From Bradysia coprophila (lineage: Eukaryota > Arthropoda > Insecta > Diptera > Sciaridae), in the NCBI RefSeq assembly GCF_014529535.1, contig NW_023503501.1, forward strand, positions 558,001-622,000: a stretch of 64,000 nt of DNA, in the 5' to 3' direction. Below the pieces are notes generated by a model. It searched no databases, was not told where the DNA came from, and worked only from the letters and a program-made list of their open reading frames with translations. Positions 61,241-64,000 of the stretch are shown piece after piece. The number at the start of each line of letters is the position of its first letter. The first letter of the stretch is position 1. Position numbers and translations under genes: made by a program.

Positions 61241-63131
61241 ATGAACTCACGAAAATCGTTTTTCAGTACAATTCATTTGTTGTTCATTTTTGGAAAATTG
61301 TTCGGACTATCCTGTTACAGCATCTCCAAAACACGACTAATATACAAAACTTCATTCGGAATATCACATTTTCTGCAAATTGTTACCTATGTCGGGGTAT
61401 TGCTAATTTTGCTTTATTTGAATATACAATCGGAACCATACAATGACGAGAACAACACACGCCTTTTTAACAAAACTCAAAAAATCCTGATTGTTCTGTC
61501 TGTAGCTTTCCTAAGTGTAGGCTTAATTATAGTGGTGTTTATGCGGAGAAAATTTTGGAACATCGTCAATAGGCTTACTGAAATCGACAATCAGGTTTGT
61601 TTGACACGAATGTAACCTAATGGCAAATTGTGATGCTTGAGATCTTTAAGATGATGCAGTTGCTGAAAATTGAGATTGATTACGACCGTTTACATCGATA
61701 CACACTTTTGCTACTAACTCTTTGCTATGCTTCCCTTGCTGTGGTGTACATTTTATTTGGATACTATTCCTTTGTGATAAACAGGGGCAAGGGGATGATG
61801 GCCCAGTACATTTCATATGTGATAATTAACGGTACTTTCGCAATGCTGTCAATTCAATTTCAAGTTTTTATGTACTCGACGTACCAGAGATTTTCAACGT
61901 TGAATGTATACGTTGAGTAAGTGCATCGAATCGACCAGAAGAAGTAATCGAAGTTTGGTAAGCCTACGACCTTTTTCAGATCGAATATCATTCCTGAAAT
62001 AAAGCGGACATTGTCAACATCCGTGCAATTGCAACAAAATACATTGTCCATTGCGAAAATTACCGATCAGTTAAACAATGTGGTTCCACTGCTATGCCTT
62101 TATTTTTCAATATTTGTATTTTTAGTCTTTTTTCGATCAAAAACACCTTTCTTTTGTAAATATTTTCATTACAGACACTGTCGGCCACACTGGGCATATT
62201 CTGTTTAACAGTTTTTAATTCGCACAATTTCTTCCGAGTGTTAAGTGGGAACAGAACTTTCGAATTTTATTTACTAGTCGCCATCTACGATATGATAGGA
62301 TTTCAGTTTGTCATTTTGCTGGGTCAAAGCGTTGTGATATCCAGTAAGAACACTTATGAGGTAGGAATTATTTGTGACTACGTTGCATACTAACCTAATT
62401 TAATCGGTTAACCTTAGGCTAAACGGATGGGTGTACTGGTACATAAAGTAATTGCGCTGACGTACAACCGAGACTTTGTTTTGCGTGTAAGTGTTACCTT
62501 ACATACGGCGAGTTCCATGGCCTGTCCCGTGATAAACGAGATTACGTTTTAACTTAGCCCAGTTCGAAATTTATAGGACTTTTCTCAGAATACCGTTCAC
62601 ATCTCATCTGCTAGTGAACCGAATTCAGATGAAACTAAGGGGCCATGCATAAAGTACGTACGCGGTGTACGGCAAATTTTTGACCCCCTCCCCCCCGTTT
62701 CGTACGCGTTTTTCCATACAAAAAGGTCCAATTTTAGACCCCCTCCTCCCCCCTTAGTGAGTACGTACTTTATGGATGACCCCTAAGATGTTCTAACAAA
62801 AGTCTTAAAGATTTCGTGCTATTTCGGTTTGGAAAGTTTGGAGTTTACACGGGACAAGTAATGTGTTGAAGAAAGGGTGGTTGAAAAATTTCAAAATTTT
62901 GTCTTTGCAGCTGAAAATTTTGTCAATGCAAACACTTCACCGTTGTCCCAACTTTTCTTTTGGCGTTTTCGCAATGAATTGGCAATTTGTTTTTTCGGTG
63001 AGCAAGAAAAATTAAAAATTTTCCGTTCCTTGCCTCTAAATAATGGTTTTTAGTTCGTGGCATCGGTAGCTGCATATTTGTTTATTTTAATTCAGTTCCA
63101 GATGCATGATGAAAAATCCAAGATTTTATAA
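61241..63131 (+). CDS. Gustatory receptor B (insect 7tm_7 family), 7 exons, 391 aa
   Basis: Paralogue of receptor A, about 10 kb downstream on the same strand. Exons: 61241-61594, 61651-61916, 61980-62115, 62175-62360, 62418-62486, 62911-62997, 63054-63131; phases match and total 1176 nt. Exons 2, 4, 5 and 6 (266, 186, 69, 87 nt) have exactly the lengths found in receptor A. The start MNSRKSFFST was preferred over an upstream in-frame codon because it aligns with receptor A. Shared blocks include FGKLFGLSCYSISK, MMQLLKI, AKRMGVLVHKV and, in the last exon, VASVAAYLFILIQF, the family's TM7 motif with Ala for Thr. A 143-bp MITE sits in intron 5. AATAAA lies at 63164-63169. Ligand unknown. Confidence 0.88.
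62640..62782. mobile_element. 143-bp MITE in receptor B intron 5
   Basis: Ends gggccatgcataaagtacgt and the inverse acgtactttatggatgaccc, flanked by ctaag on both sides. The gaccccctccc-type interior is like widespread insect MITEs of this end type. Confidence 0.8.
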
Positions 63132-63163
63132 ATTTTGCAATCCATAATAAGCGAACAATATTT

Positions 63164-63169
63164 AATAAA
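63164..63169 (+). terminator. Polyadenylation signal of gustatory receptor B
   Basis: AATAAA 33 nt past the TAA stop of receptor B. Confidence 0.4.
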
Positions 63170-64000
63170 AATTAAAAAATAACCAACAAAGTCGTGGGTT
63201 GTTTTTTTTTCACGATTAGAGCAATCTATTCATGTTGTGCATATAGATACAAACGTTTGTTAACCAAAGGAATTGGTACGTTTCTTGATCGTGGAAATAA
63301 GAAATTACTGGTTGAGTAACTAATTTGTCGATCCAAAAGCGACTAAAAAGCTGTTATGTCTTCTGTCGAACGAAGATACAAACTAAAAATGTCGTTGATT
63401 GAGTCTGTCAAATTTATTTGAATTTTTCTGATTTTTTTCTTGTTGATGGAAGTCTACAACTACAGCCACAACAGCACTTATTTACCTCACGTCTAATGAG
63501 CACGCAATAGTAAGAGAAATCAACATCTAGAGAGCGCATAAAATATATTCAAGATCCGGTAAAGTAATCAATTTCGTTGAAGTGCTTGAACAGTTTCACT
63601 ATTCAGACAAACGCAGAATCACTGGACAGTGACTGCGTTACCTATGTTTTGATCTTTATCACAGTAATTAAAGGAATGGAAGTTATCCAGTTATTTTGTA
63701 AAGGTCGGAACAGATCGACCATGTTGGAATTCACTTGACAATAACTTATATGGACCGTTTTCACATAGGGGCCCAAATGAATGAATAGATCAAGAAGGCT
63801 TAGTTAAGGCTTGTAAAACATATAAATGCAGTGTTCTGTTCTCATAATAATAACTCTCTAGGACATCAGAGTTGCATTAGAAGTCCTGATTGGAATCCGT
63901 GTAATTTCAACAGGTAGACCGCGGTAGGACAAATTAATTACCTAAACGTTCATGTGAGATTTATCTGATAATTAAATTGTCTGACAAATTCCACCAGCTC
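63170..64000. other. Downstream of receptor B, no feature recognised
   Basis: AT-rich sequence without a credible exon, hairpin or tandem repeat. Confidence 0.4.

Overview
The window looks like nuclear DNA of an insect, most likely a dipteran and perhaps a lower fly (nematoceran) such as a fungus gnat or gall midge. It is AT-rich and gene-poor, has short spliced genes with GT..AG introns, two insect-type gustatory receptor genes, a typical animal ADAMTS gene, and many small inverted-repeat transposons (MITEs and fold-back elements). The lineage is an inference, because no marker gene settles it.

Six protein-coding genes could be assembled exon by exon, with reading phase kept across every junction. 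(1) A GH9 endoglucanase (cellulase), minus strand, 3748-5480, 7 exons, 456 aa. (2) A secreted ADAMTS metalloprotease, plus strand, 22437-43287, 18 exons, 919 aa, covering a third of the window. (3) A cytosolic sulfotransferase, minus strand, 46490-47970, 3 exons, 337 aa. (4) Gustatory receptor A, plus strand, 51274-53923, 7 exons, 396 aa. (5) A secreted SGNH/GDSL esterase of the type I associate with fungi and bacteria, minus strand, 56801-58234. Its apparent 477-codon open frame hides a 69-nt intron without stop codons; the spliced product is 454 aa. (6) Gustatory receptor B, plus strand, 61241-63131, 7 exons, 391 aa, with the same exon plan as receptor A.

The rest is intron and intergenic DNA, largely made of repeats. 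At 24.5-28.0 kb a fold-back element is split by a second repeat, which is itself split by a 1.1-kb insertion with a 13-bp target duplication and carries a 146-bp tandem array. A fold-back-like element at 48.5-49.9 kb holds a 5S rRNA-like segment. A tandem array of about 280 bp at 59.2-60.2 kb repeats a TATA box plus TCAGT initiator three times at constant spacing, and ends in a (GACA)n tract. Large palindromes lie at 32.8, 43.9, 55.2 and 55.7 kb. Gene-free stretches are 1-3.7 kb, 5.5-22.4 kb, 43.4-46.4 kb, 48.0-51.3 kb and 63.2-64.0 kb.

The genes do not form a pathway. The GH9 cellulase and the fungal-type esterase would both suit a diet of decaying plant or fungal matter. The two receptors are a local duplicate pair enclosing the esterase on the opposite strand. 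No CRISPR array, tRNA, operon or prokaryotic feature was seen.
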